64,000 bases of DNA, taken from NCBI GenBank assembly GCA_022036555.1, contig CM039140.1:26803843-26867842 (forward strand), written 5' to 3'. Both the position numbers and the translations under genes were made by a program. Origin of the DNA: Microstegium vimineum. Lineage: Eukaryota; Streptophyta; Magnoliopsida; Poales; Poaceae. This document shows positions 34,151 to 46,227 of the stretch, piece by piece; positions within the stretch are counted from its first letter, which is position 1, and each line of letters begins with the position of its first letter. The notes beneath the pieces are model-generated. The model had not been told where the DNA came from and searched no databases. It worked only from the letters and a program-made list of their open reading frames with translations.

Positions 34151-37100
34151 CTTGTCAAGCACGGAAGTGATGGCAAAAGGGCCACTTGAGTATAGATGAT
34201 TGTACACAACATCCATGACAACTCGAAGACCTAAGCGATTCAAGGCCTGCAGTTCAAAGTTTATCATAAAAACATCTGTTATCCTGCAAAGTGCTGGCCA
34301 CATTAAGCGCACAAGTCCTTCATCCATGCATTGCAATTGCAGGAATAGGATGAGTGATGCAAGTTACAACTGTTCATGTAAGAAAGTTTAGTGACAGAAA
34401 GAAAATCTTACCTGCACCATCTGTCGGTACTCAATGATACGACTTGAACCATCTGGGTTACTTGCATAGCTTCCTTTCGGAACCCCCCAAAGCACAGGGT
34501 TATACCTTTTAGTTGCATGTGACCATGCGTGAGAATAGTTTATGGGCAATAACATAAGAAACATAACATTCATAGCACACCCTTGTGATACATTAAATAT
34601 TGAATATTTGACAAGCAAAAGAAATGAATTAAAACAATAAGTACCCCCAATTATAAGGGTCCTCTTCCTGAATAGCCACAATTGCAGCTTGTTGCAAATC
34701 TGATCCTGGAGGGAGTTTTGACAGTTCAACCTCATCTGCCAGAGTAGTACATAAAAGTTCTGTAGTTACTCAAACAAGAATAACCTAATAAATCAAATAA
34801 AAGCACACAAAATGATGCTGATGGAGTCCAGTTTAATCAATTGAAAAGATTGATAGTAATCATAGAAAGCTATGTAGTTTAATCAATTGAAAACTTATTG
34901 CTAGTAATCACAGAAAGCTATGTATGAAATAAAAAAAATGGAAGATACATGGAACCATATTAAACCCCAAGAGATGAAATTTCTTTTATTCAAAACGATA
35001 ATTTATGAGGTTTACATATATCTTAATATTCTAATTCATAGACCAGACTAAAAAGCTTGGGTTCTGATTTCTTGGCTATTGTAAAAGTCAAACAGTAAAT
35101 GAATAGCATGCAAGACACAACAGTGGTATTATCATCTTGATTCTTGAGCAAGACTGCAAGAGATTTACATTTGTCTGGTAACATACAGTGATACAGAAAG
35201 AGTTGAATCTTTACCAACACATTTCCAATTGTTCTTTATGTCATCAACACCACCAAACTGAAAGCTTGGCAACAAATGGACATGAGTCAAACCAGCATCA
35301 GATAGATTCTTTAGGTGTTCTATGCCTGCAGAATCCTGTATAACAAGTTGTAGAATGGGTCTAAGATGCCTGTTGATGAAATAAAGTGGTGAAAAATCTG
35401 AGTCTTCTATTAATTTAACTGTGAATAACCTGACATGTAAATGCACAGAATCCTCCTCGAAAATGACAGTCCACTGTGATATCATGGGCACTGTAATAAA
35501 AAAATTGACAGCAATCAGAGGGCTCAATTCTGTATGTACGCATGCATAGATCCATCTCACCAAATTTACAGTTGCAGAGAACAGTTCACCTGAAATCACG
35601 AATGTGCAATTCATATATGCTTATGTCAGAGAAGGAATCAAGCTTTGGCTTTTCAGCTGCCAATCCATCCCAGGCAAGTGGCTTTAATGTTTCATTATTA
35701 ATATCAACCAACCAAGTCCGTGTGCTATTTGCAGAAAGCCTGGTCAAAAATAAAAGGCATTAATGTCTTCCTATTTCTCCATGCTAGTGTCATGAACTAA
35801 GAAAAATGGACTTTACCCTCTAGCATAAGGATCAGCGGCTAAACATTTCTCAATGTTTGCTGTAGCTGGATGATATACTGTGACTTCATATAGATAATAC
35901 CGGTTCTCCCAGTTTCTTGGACCAGTAACACTCCAAACACCATTTGACTCGTTGAGTTGAACTGTTTCCAGTAAAGGACCAGCTGGACCATCATAGAAGC
36001 TCACACTTACATCCTGTGATAATATTGGAAAAAAATATTCACATGCGTTAACTATACAGATGTAGAAATAATACTTAAGAGGCTCAAAGGCTTCTAAAAT
36101 CGAGAACCTGTGCTGTAGGAGCCCATAGGTACATACTCACAGCTTCCTCACTAAAAAATAGTACCAAGTGGTCCAGTGTAGGCGAACATGTCATCCAATA
36201 CTCCAGGTAGTTGCAACCCAGTAACATCTTGCCTGTTCACATGAACTGCTTGTAACAATACATATTGTCCTGATGAAAGTTTTGGTGAAAGTATTTACAG
36301 AAAAGGCAGCCTAGTTTAGAGATTACCATCAAAAGAAGCAACAGCAAGTTGACATTTCACCAAGGTGGCAACATCAACAGAGCTTGGAATTCTGAAGGCT
36401 CTATAAGAGCTGATAAAAGGGAATTTCTGGGTCACCTGAAGATAGTGAAATGGTACTCCAAGGTTAGAATACTGTTTGGAAAAACAAAATAGAAAGAGGG
36501 ACAATCATAACAAGAACTGCAGCACAACAGACAATTAAAATAATACTCGTACACTGGATGGAAGTCCATTATTTTCTGGTTGCAGTTCAACTTTGGAATC
36601 ATAACCTACCAAACCAGCAAGAAATGTAACATTAATGAGGCTCAGGCCGTTACTATCGTAATCAATTGGCGCATGAGTTTACAAGGTACCTGTTGATGGC
36701 ACCTACCTTCAATAACCCCACTTGACATGCACATTGTAGCATTTCTGCTTGCATATAAGAAGAGAGAAGTTCCCTGATCACTGACATCCCATGCAATCAA
36801 GGATCTTGTCACCCAGTAAGCCCTCGCATCCAACAAGAACCCCTGCAGATGCAAAATCAGCGTATGACCAAAGGAACCCTAAGAAGTGCAGTATCAAATC
36901 AAACAAACAAAATTGTAAGAAATCCTCAGTAGAAGGCTTTGAGTGAGCTGCAGACGTCACTTTAACAGCGGGGCCAAATCAGCAATAAACCATCCATGGT
37001 AAAATTTTGTGCTCCAAAGTTTTGGACAACAACATGGTCTGAAATGTGAGACTTGGAGGTCTGAAATGTGAGATTTGGACCGATAATTTCCACTGCAAGA

Positions 37101-37746
37101 CATTAAAAGTTCAAATTCTACGGAAGTACTGTCCAATCTTCTAGACAAATGTCCACATATCATTCCCCTATGCTGGATCCAAATATTTTACAACGTTCAC
37201 TGGTTTTCGTAAAAGTTCACTGGTTTCCAAATGTATGCCACTCTTAATGAGAATGACAAGTGGACCCACCACCATTATCTTGCTGGTGTTAGTGCAGGTG
37301 GAGCGCACCTGAAGAGATCAGGATCGGATCACAACCACCACTAGCTCACTAATGGTGGATGGCGTTCGTGTGACTACCATGTGGGCCCGACCAATACAGG
37401 TTAAGGGGTAATAGTGTAATTGTGGGCAAAAAGGTGGCCTAATAAGCGATAATAATTGTAAACTCCGCAACGTGAGGAGCGGCAGTGGCGGCCGAACCTG
37501 GGTGGCCTCGGCGAGGCCGACGTCAGAGCCGGCGCCCTCCTCCCCCGTCGCCATGGGTGCCCTCGGCGCGACGGGACGCACCCTCCGAGGCCCGGGTGCA
37601 GCGGCGCGCGCGGAATGCGACGTCGGCGGCGAGGATTGCGGTGTATTCGATCTCCTCGGCGAAGCTGACGACGGAGTGGCAGCAGCGGCGAAGCGCGGAG
37701 GTGGCGCGAGCAGGAACGAGGGACCGGCGTGGAGCAGCATTTGCAT
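34151..37746 (-). pseudogene. PUL: pullulanase exons 1-12: transit peptide, N-terminal and CBM48 domains, start of GH13
   Basis: Exon 1 (83 codons) is rich in Ala, Pro, Ser and Arg, as expected for a plastid transit peptide, and begins MQMLLHAG with a second in-frame Met two codons on. Exons 2-4 encode the N-terminal domain (LLDARAYWVT). Exons 5-7 encode the CBM48-like region (YLWAPTAQ, YDGPAGP, ENRYYLYEV). Exons 8-12 enter the GH13 barrel (YELHIRDF, LTHVHLLPSF, WGVPKGSYASNPDG). Conserved region I (DVVYNHL) is in exon 12. In exon 5, six Ts instead of five turn the frame into TAG-TGA immediately. That would leave a peptide of about 200 residues if real. Confidence 0.9.
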
Positions 37747-37815
37747 CGGCGTTTGGATTCGGAGGGAGAGAGAAGAAGCCGGAGAAGCGCCTCGTAATAA
37801 TACTTGATTTTATAT

Positions 37816-37847
<32 letters not shown>

Positions 37848-37931
37848 GTGACATTTATATTTATATAGAAATGGACAAACTGACAAAGAGAAACGGAGGA
37901 AGACCTAGAAGAGTGTTTGCTTGGCTAATAG
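37747..37931 (-). promoter_or_regulatory. pullulanase proximal promoter and 5' leader
   Basis: On minus, a TATA box (TATAAAA, 37814-37808) lies about 62 bp upstream of the ATG. An (AAAT)n microsatellite (37813-37845) sits immediately upstream of it. The leader near the ATG is CT-rich. A Mutator-like element begins at 37932, so only about 120 bp of original sequence separates it from the TATA box. Confidence 0.6.
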
Positions 37932-39657
37932 GGACCAGGATCGTGTCCAGTTACAACTACTACTGCAACATATGCACTAGCAGTATCCCAGCCATCCAAT
38001 GAACCACCAATGGGCAGGATCACAACCTCTTTCTCTCCCATTTTTTTTTTATCGGCTTTCTCTCCCATTTTTTGTTGCCCCATGTGCTATCGGTTTCTGT
38101 TTTTCTAAAAAAAAAAACTACTCGCACGTTGATGTTTGGCTCTGCAAGATGGATTTGCTGTAAGCCACCAACACTGACGATAATTCTAAAAATATACGAT
38201 TACCATACATGTTGAAAATTACAAAAAAAACATCTAATCACTAAATTTATCTAATCTCCCACAACTAATAAAAATAGAAAAATAATATCTTTTTTTAATA
38301 GAGTCAAATGAATATAAGTTTTATATTAAAGTTGTCACACTCAATAAGCTCTACAACTTTGCAATTTTGAGCTTTTATATTTGAGTTAATTAAGACGCTT
38401 GAAAAAAAATTATGCTGACGCGTGATTAATTTGCTGCTGAAATTTTATATTATTTTCTCAAGGTCTTAACAACTTTAAATATAAAATTCAAAACTATATC
38501 TGGAATAACTTTGATATAAAAAGGATTAAAAATTTAAAATATAAAAAAATCCGTGATACGCCTAATCACACGTGTTTAAGGATGGACGAAAAGCTCGTAG
38601 CTCAGTAGCTCGCTCGACTCGTCTTAGCTCGTTTATATTTTTTAACGAGTTGAGCTAACACTTTAGCTCGTTTCACTAATGAGCTAGCTAGCGAGCTGGC
38701 TCGTGAACCCAATGAGCCAAAGTTATTAACTTTAAATTTGATTAGTTTTATGAGGCTTCATGTTTTACACTTTGCAATTATTTAATTATTAAACTTTGAT
38801 TTTACAAATTTGAGATTATATGAATTTATTTTGTTTTTAAATGGATATATGGATAATCAATAACAAATTATGGATGCATTATGTATCATATAAAGTATGG
38901 ATAATTTATGTATAGTGTAGTACTACTTATATATTAATATATAATATTTTTTTGTTTGATTTAAGACGTATGAATAAAGAACTTTTATATTATTATTATT
39001 CTCAAAATTTAAATAAATATATATACTATAGTTTTTTTGACTGGTTCGCGAGTCTAACGACCAGCTCGAGCTCGTAAATGAGCCGAGCCGAGCTAGCTTT
39101 CTAGCTCGTTAAGATAACGAGACGAGCTGAGCTGACTCGTTATCTTAACGAGTCAGAACGAGCCGAGCTGGCTCGTTAGTCTAGCCTAACCCGTGTTGCA
39201 ACGTACTGAAATGTTTTCCAGCAACTTTGTTCGGCTGGTACAAAAGCCGATTGATTGAATAGTGTTCTGTGAGAGAGAATAAGATGAAGTAAGATGGTGA
39301 AACAAGCTGGTAGTAGAATGAATTTTTGAAAATTGTGCCACGAGGAAATGACTTTTCATAAAATGAGATGTGGTAAATATCATTTTATTTTTATTTAAGC
39401 ATATATGTTGAGAAATTATTAACGATGAATATTTTTTTTGGATTTTTTTTTAAAATATCTTGTGACAACTCAACCGAAAACTGCATCAGCACTCGCTACG
39501 CATTTCTCTAGAAACAGTGACGGACCGATAGGACCTGGGGAGAAAAACAAGGGAGAGAAAAAGGCTAATCCTAGCCGTTGCTAGTTCATTGTATGGCTAG
39601 GATACTGCTACTGCATATGTTGGCAGTAGTAGTATTAACTGCACACGATCCTGGTCC
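37932..39657. mobile_element. non-autonomous Mutator-like element with long TIRs
   Basis: The ends are inverted copies over roughly 110 bp (both begin GGACCAGGATCGTG). They are flanked by a perfect 9-bp duplication GGCTAATAG (37923-37931 and 39658-39666), the hallmark of Mutator-like elements. The 1.7-kb interior is AT-rich, has no transposase, and carries another repeat-rich insertion (38580-39190). It lies just upstream of pullulanase. Confidence 0.9.
38580..39190. repeat. AGCTCG-rich inverted-repeat element nested in the Mutator-like element
   Basis: Two arrays of agctcg/cgagct motifs (38590-38710 and 39045-39180) in opposite overall orientation flank about 340 bp of AT-rich sequence. Such elements are common in grasses. 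The exact ends and target duplication are unclear. Confidence 0.6.
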
Positions 39658-39666
39658 GGCTAATAG

Positions 39667-41704
39667 CTACCGTGACCATCTTCTCTCGTTTCTTTTTTCT
39701 TTTCGTTCATTTCTATACGTAACAACCTCTTTTCCTATGTTTTAATCACACGTTTGGGTCATTTATTCCTTTTTCTTTTGTTTCCTTGTTATATCTTTCG
39801 GCTCCACTTTGATAGTATTATATGTTTTATTAAAAGGTTTGGCTCCTAATGAAGCAATATGTGTGTTTATTTTGAAACGGAAGGATACGCAACTCTTGTT
39901 CCTACGAACCTCACTGTATTTCATCTAGCATGCCTTTGCGTGTGGTTTACATATTTTTCTTTAAGTCATTAGTTTCCCATCTTTTCTTCCCTCAACACCT
40001 ATATTAATTGATGTTTTGAACAAGGTTTGAGTTAAACATTGAGAATATAAATCATGAAAGTTATTCATTTTAGAAAAATTGAAAATCATATCGATAGATT
40101 TGTTTTTTTAAAAAAATACTTTCATAAAATATACATATTATGTTTCAAGAATATTTTTAAAATATAAACAGTGAAAGTTACGCTTTGGAGGCCGTGTCAC
40201 TATCCTAAACATCAACTGAGATATAATATGGGTATGGAAGGAGTATGCCTTATTCGTTTAACTTATTAGAGCAATTTATCAGTCATATTATAGTGTTTTT
40301 CTCTTACAATAAAATAGCTAAAAACAGCATCAGCAGACTTATCAGTCGTAGAAACGATCAGCCGAACAAGATATTAGTCTTCGTATCAACCTCATTAGGA
40401 GAACAAAAGATTGATCAATACATACCTCATGCTAATTGTTGCAATTTGTAGCTCACCTTTTCTTTTATTGTTCTATATGTTTTTTTCCTTGTGCTTCCAT
40501 GTGGACAGGGGATAAAAAGGAGAGTCTAATCATCTTATGCGGCTCTTTTTTATAGCATTTGGTTCAGATATAAGATAGGGACAAAACATTTGGTCTAGAG
40601 ACGGCGACAGATGGAGTCATTATTGTTAAGCGAGCATTTCTTTAAATTTTGGTGTATACTCATCCTAAAATTCGGACAGATTAATCCTTAAGGAAATATT
40701 CCATAAAGAACATCTCTAATGATGAACCGGTCATATTTTTTTTCTCGTGCCACATAAAAGCTTCTCCACTTTTACATCTCGACTCTAATCTCCACCACGA
40801 GTCCTTGATACCGAGCACAACTGAATGCAACAGAAGACTAGGGTGATGAGCGATGTGAAGGACGAGACCATGGATGGTAGCTCAAGAGGGCAAGACCAAC
40901 ACAATTGATCTGGACGGCCGAAAGGCAACGTGTGGCAGCTAGATGTCAAGTGCCGGATCATGAAGGGCAATGAAGAGATGCGGTCGAAGTCTTAATGGTG
41001 TTTCATTAAAATTTCATAGGTATTAAATATGCTGATGTGATAATATATTAATGAAGAGATATAGTGAAAGTTTTATAGGATGAAATTCTTATACATTGTT
41101 TTTAAAATATGGATATCTTGAAAACTGAAGCATGAAATTCTCAATAAGACTAGCCTTAGAAGAGAGTCGACGGGACAGGTGGCAAGGAGAGGATAATTGG
41201 CAAGCATATGCACCCGTGAGTCAGCGATGTGGATTTTGTTGCGCCCATGCCCCCCTTGACGAGTTCATCGCAGAGAGCAAAGATGCACATCCTGCGTCGA
41301 AACATCATCCACCGCTAGTCATGATGCCAATCAGTTGAAGGGATTCAGTTTTTTATTTGCTATATGTTTTGATAAAAAAAATATTAGAGTTGACTGCTCT
41401 GTTTGGCTGATATTAAATCAATTTATGCTGATTTATAAAGTTGGTATGTTGTGATAAAAAAATAATATTCCACAGTTGATTTGTGCATATTAAAATCGGC
41501 TGAATAACACAAGTCAATGGGGGTAAAGGTTTATTCAACTCTATCTAGCAATTAGGTTGACTGAAATCCACACAGGACCATAAGTTGATTTGTATGCCTC
41601 ACTAGAGATGGCCTAACTATAAGATTATTTATTGAAAAGCTCTACAACATCATCATATTATTTTTTAGATAAAGGAAACAAATATGCTCGCCTCTACACC
41701 AAAG
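39667..41704. other. intergenic, MITE fragments only
   Basis: No gene is supported. A ~160-bp segment at 40245-40375 has inverted ends of the type cttattcg...cgaacaag, and a similar ttggctgat...atcggctgaa pair lies near 41404-41505. Both look like decayed MITEs. ORFs under 70 residues have no family features. Confidence 0.4.
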
Positions 41705-41964
41705 TACTTCCTCCGTATCAGAATATTGGCTGTTCTTGTTTTCTAAAAAGTTAACCTTTTTAACTTTAACCAATTATATATAAAAAATATTAATGTTAAT
41801 ATTTATAATATATAATTATTATCATTAGATAGAATGTTGAATATACTTTCATAATAAACTTAGTTTGAGATATAAATATTATATATATTCTATAAGCATA
41901 GTCAAAGTTAAGAATGTTTGACATATACATATCATATATGACCTCTATTTTGGGACAGAGAGTA
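41705..41964. mobile_element. Stowaway-like MITE
   Basis: Begins TACTTCCTCCGTATCAGAATA and ends TATTTTGGGACAGAGAGTA, matching the CTCCCTCCGTCCCAAAATA-type terminus of Stowaway elements, with TA at both edges as the expected target duplication. About 260 bp, AT-rich, non-coding. Confidence 0.85.
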
Positions 41965-42434
41965 GCATTTAAGCTACAACACAAGGACCAGACAGTGCAG
42001 CACAAGAGGATGCTTGGAAAGAAGAAAATAAGGCAAAATTTGAACTAAGTTAAACTTCAATCAGCTTGGTCGACCTCTAGCCAAATTTGCTAAAAAAAAA
42101 ACTCCATGACAGTAGTCTTAATACTTCAGCAAACCATCCTCAAAACATTTCTCTCTTTTGTTCTAGGCCTTGATCTTTGAACATGGGGTTGTCACGCTCA
42201 AAGATGAATACAAATGAAACACGAGCCAAGCACTTACAGAAAAGGTGATGGAACTCTCTATAGCAAACGATAGGTAGTATTACCCCCCAACAATTAGGGG
42301 TTTTCTTCTTTTTTTATCAACTCTTGTGGAGCCCTATTTATACACGTGCATAGGTTTTTCAGGATCAAAATGTCATTACAACCACTATAGATTCCAGGCA
42401 TATTCTCACTACTCTGGGCGATTGTTTTGTATGC
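41965..42434. other. intergenic, possible LTR fragment
   Basis: Nothing is recognised with confidence. A TATA-like run (cgtgtataaatagggc on minus, ~42331-42346) hints at a piece of LTR. No termini are visible. Confidence 0.3.
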
Positions 42435-43345
42435 GGGCTGTGGGCTGACACATGTCCATTGCTAGAAGGTTAAGGAAGTTAGTGAATTGATGACAAGGAA
42501 GCCGGTGACCGAAGCCCTAGTGAACAACGGTCGTAACTATAACGATCCTAAGGTAGCAAAATTCTTTATCGGGTAAGTTCCAACCCGCACGAAAGGTGTG
42601 TGCACTATCTTGGAGAGAGGCTTGGTAAAATAGACATGTATATGAGATGCGGACTACTTGTAGTTGGGCAGAAATACCCTATAAAGTTTTGTTGTTGCTT
42701 GGGATTGGCTTTGGGCTTTTCATGAGTAGCTTAGGTCGAGGACAAAGAAGGCCCCTTCGGAGAGGCTCTAGCCATTAGTGAGATACCACTCCAGAAAGAG
42801 CCCAGATTCTAACCATATGTCAGACTAGTGGGCCAAGGGTTGGTCTCAGGTAGACAATTTTTATGGGGCGTAGGCCTACCAAAAAGTAACCAAGACGTGC
42901 AAAGGTTTTCTCAAGCCAGAGATCCTCGAGTGCAAAGACAAAAGTAAGCTTGACCGCAAGATTCACTTGTTGAGTTAAAAGACTCACTTGTCAGCCTTAG
43001 TGTTTCGATGGTGCCGAGTGGAAGGGCCATCACTCAACGGATAAAAGTTACTTGAAGGATAACAGGCTGATCTTTCACAAGAGTCCAAATCTGGGGAAAG
43101 GTTTGCCATCTCGATGTCGGCTCTTGGCCACTTAGAGTTGTAGGTAGTTCCAAGGGTTAGTCTATTCACCTATTAATGTGGTATATAAGCTGGGTTTAGA
43201 ACGTCGTGAGAGTACAATTCTATCCATATTTAATGTGGGTGTTAGCGCATTAAGAAGACCTTTCCCTAGTATGAGAGGACTAGGAAGGATGCACCTCTAG
43301 TGTACCGGTTATGTTGCTTATGGTAAACGCACCTCTGATGTATTA
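42435..43345 (+). pseudogene. rrn23: nuclear copy of chloroplast 23S rRNA (3' half), decayed
   Basis: The stretch follows chloroplast 23S rRNA domains IV-VI for about 0.9 kb. Landmarks include taactataacgatcctaagg (42536), cgggtaagttccaacccgcacg (cut here for length), the peptidyl-transferase segment ggataacaggctgatct (~43060), and the sarcin-ricin segment agtatgagagga (~43270). Compared with the organelle gene as I remember it, most differences are C-to-T or G-to-A, with a few small deletions (for example after 'cgaaaggtgt'). The choice of plastid over mitochondrial origin rests on the tataacg/gggtaagttcc wording. This is a NUPT, not a working rRNA gene. The 5' half and the neighbouring plastid genes are absent. 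Confidence 0.9.
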
Positions 43346-43616
43346 AATTAATTTTCAGCAATGAGTTAAGGTGAAATTGATCAAGTCACTAAACAAGCCA
43401 AGATTCAACAGGGCAATCAAATCAAATCAAATAACCAGTACTTGACTAAGTTACTGCAACCCCACACAAGCATCTTGTATGGGTATATAACTATATATAC
43501 GTGTCGCAAAGAAAAATAAAATCGGAACGGATAGATAGATCCAATCCACGGACGTGCATCTGCAATATATAAGCAAGATCGTCGTCGTGCCATACCCAGG
43601 ATTCTCGAAACAAACC

Positions 43617-44720
43617 ATGGCCGGTCCGAGGGAGAAGAAGAACCTGTTGACCGCCGCAGCTGCCCGATTCGAACGCCCTCCGCCGGAGCTGCTGGCCGAG
43701 ATCCGCCGCCGCCTCGACTTCGCCTCCGTCTGCAGCGCGCCGGGGCAAAACCAAAACCCTGATCGAAACACCACCGTGGCTCCTCTTCCCCGGGCCCCAG
43801 GAGTACGATGAGAAGGCCACGGTCCTGTCCATGGCCAGCGGGAAATCCGGGTCAGTGCGCACTTCGGACGTCGCCATGCGTGGCCACGTCATCATCGTTT
43901 CCTCGGGCGGGTGGCTCGTGACGGCCGACGACCGGGGTGCCCTGCGCATGGCTAACCCGGTCACCGGGGCGCACGCCGACCTGCCGGCCATCTCCACCGT
44001 CCCGTTCCTCCACCCGGTTTCTTCCGGCGGCGGCGGTTGGTTCCGCCTCGACGTAGAACCCTTCCTCAAGTTCCGTTTCGGCGGCTCGCCGCCACCGCCG
44101 CCGGAACACAAGGACTGGCCGAGGGCGAGGACGTACACGCTCAAGGCCGCCCAGATGCGGCAGGTCTTCTACCGCAAGGTTGTCCTCTCCGCGTCGCCTA
44201 GCTCGGGCAGCTACCCCGCCATGCTCATAAGGCTGGTTTATGATGACCAACACCTGCGCCGCAAGTACCTCGCCGTGTCGACGGACGGGCGGCTGATGGT
44301 CGTGCTCAAACACTCCAGGGATGAGAAAAACCCTAGCCGCCGTCGGTACTGCACCATCTCCATGGACACGCGCGTCTTCTTCAAGGTCCAGATACTGGAC
44401 CACGACAAAGGCCGGTGGGAGGAGGCAGCTGACATCGGCGACGCCGCAATCTTCGTCGGCGTCAACGGATCGCTGTGCCTGTCGACGACGACGGAGCACC
44501 AGGGCATCACGCCCGGCTGCGTCTACTTCACTGACGACGATGTCGGGGTGCCTGCCTGCGCAACGCCAACCGCAATTCCGACGACGACAATGACCTTATA
44601 AACGAGCTCAGGGACGTTGGCGTCTATAGCCTAAAGTCCGGCAGGGTAGAGAAGATAGGTGCGCTCGGCGAGCAGCATCGGCTATGGCCGCCGCCGGCGT
44701 GGTTCACGCCTGCCTTCTGA
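43617..44720 (+). pseudogene. F-box / DUF295-type gene, frameshifted
   Basis: A start in good context (accATGG, 43617) opens a frame with an F-box-like segment (PPELLAEIRRRLDF). The usual Cys/Trp part of the F-box is missing, and the continuation (ETPPWLLFPGPQEYDE) is in another frame, so a deletion with frameshift lies near 43740. The second frame runs through a DUF295-like beta-rich domain (GWLVTADDRGALRMANPVTG, near 43905-43965). A second shift near 44550, in a cctgcctg repeat, moves the end (SLKSGRVEKIG...PAWFTPAF, stop at 44718-44720) to a third frame. DUF295 F-box genes form large, fast-turning families in grasses. A TATA-like run lies at 43481-43500. It could be an assembly error but is more likely a pseudogene. 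Confidence 0.8.
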
Positions 44721-46227
44721 CCACTGCACGCACTGCACGAATCCTTCTTTTTTCTCATTGCTTAATTAGACGCAAACAATAACATGCAGCTAGCTCGATC
44801 ATCATAAGCGCGGGTACATTAGATTTATTTTACTCCTATTGATCATACTGTCCTACCGTTTTTATCAGTATACAATGGAGTTTCATTGACTATTAAGTTA
44901 AATTATCTTTCGTTGCAAATTATAAGACGTTTAGGCTACTTTCTAGATACATTATTTTTACTATGTGGTGCACGGAGCATACACGGAGTATCTAAGATAC
45001 TTCAAGAGACTTTTTATTCATAATCTATAGGAATCGAGATACAGATTTTTTTTTTTTAAAACAACTAAGAGCCTCTTTAATTAATTGGACTTTTCAAATA
45101 TAGATATCCTCGGATTTTTTTTTCTAGCCAAATATGAAAAGCAACGAAAATCCTATAGAATGCGCACAAGATATACGAAAGCTTTGCGATTTTTACTCTA
45201 TTGACTCTCCAAACAATGATTTATAGAGTAAATTATAGAAAAGCTCTTGAAGATTCTCATAGCAGAAGGCATGAATCTAGAAAACACCAAACAATCTTAT
45301 AATTTAAAATTTAAAATGGTGGGAGTATAAATTTGAATAATAAAAATAGTTTTAAGGTATGAAAGATTGATTATGTATGAGTAAGATCAATTCACTTGCT
45401 TTTCAAAATGGTTGGAAAAAATTTAGTATTTTTTTACAATTAAACATTACTACAAATCGAACTTAACAATCCAATAGGATATATTAATGAAATATAGGGC
45501 TCAATGAGGTTGTTGGATTTTAGATTTATTAGGACCTCTATATTAAAGAAACATGCTAAAGACATGTTTGGTTGGGCTATGACTTCTGAAAAAAGTACCT
45601 ATAAGATATGGGTTGTGGGAATAGGTTGTTGTGAGTTGTGGTGAAAGTCCTAGTTTGATTTTGGCTAATTAATGAACTTATATACCAATCCTAGATCTAA
45701 GTGTGTAGACAAGATAGGATGGTCCAAAACCAAGACATTGAGCTATAACGATGGGCATGATGTGGAAGTGACCAAAAGAAATGACTTCAACTTGAAAAAG
45801 AAGAAAGAGAAAAACAAAAATCCTGAAGATCAAGGAAAAGGAAAAGATATCATATAGGTTTTTATATTTGGCACTCAAGACAATATAGAGGGTGTGAGTA
45901 TGTTTAGAATTGATAGCCGTACTATTAAAAGGGGACAATCTTGGTTGAAACAATTATCAAGTGCTACTATGTGAACTCATACATACATATGCATTAGGAA
46001 ATGACCTAATGTGCTTTCCTAACACCCTTAAAATGATTTGAAAACATGCTAACACACATGCACAAATATAATACATATTGTGTTTGGCACATAAGAGCAA
46101 GGGTGAGTTATTGGAGAAGAGATATGGTTCACTATGTGTGACCAGACGTTGGCACCCGTAGGACCAGATGTGTCTGATGGCTAATCCTAGATTTAGAGTC
46201 TGTGAAAGTGGACCGGACGCTGTCAGA
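44721..46227. other. AT-rich intergenic DNA
   Basis: No recognisable gene. Short ORFs (61 and 91 residues at 45672-45953, opposite strands) have no family features. The last three bases (46225-46227, AGA) are the left target duplication of the CACTA element that follows. Confidence 0.5.

Larger units (their letters stand above)
20612..37746 (-). pseudogene. PUL: pullulanase (starch debranching enzyme / limit dextrinase), 27 exons, disrupted
   Basis: Hydrolyses alpha-1,6 branch links of starch and limit dextrin in plastids. Exons, 5' to 3': 37746-37498, 36842-36707, 36605-36553, 36435-36327, 36245-36108, 36013-35817, 35739-35590, 35490-35430, 35335-35215, 34735-34645, 34505-34412, 34246-34151, 33030-32890, 32697-32647, 31692-31621, 31521-31429, 31137-31047, 29121-29050, 26913-24044 (split by a solo LTR), 23865-23809, 23507-23433, 22870-22782, 22578-22501, 22301-22163, 21424-21315, 21144-21045, 20719-20612. 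All junctions are GT-AG and in phase once two extra bases are discounted, giving about 964 residues, close to maize pullulanase. Disruptions: an extra T in exon 5 (A run at 36153-36158 on plus), an extra T in exon 15 (31627-31628), and 2.74 kb inserted in exon 19. An intact copy may exist elsewhere. Confidence 0.93.

Noticed and set aside
34151..34246. Tyr in the DVVYNHLYSSGP segment of pullulanase as a damaging change
   Set aside because: Barley has Asp after NHL, but as far as I recall the maize enzyme also has Tyr, so it is lineage variation.
42435..43345. Functional large-subunit rRNA gene
   Set aside because: Only the 3' half is present, with many transitions and deletions in conserved rRNA segments.
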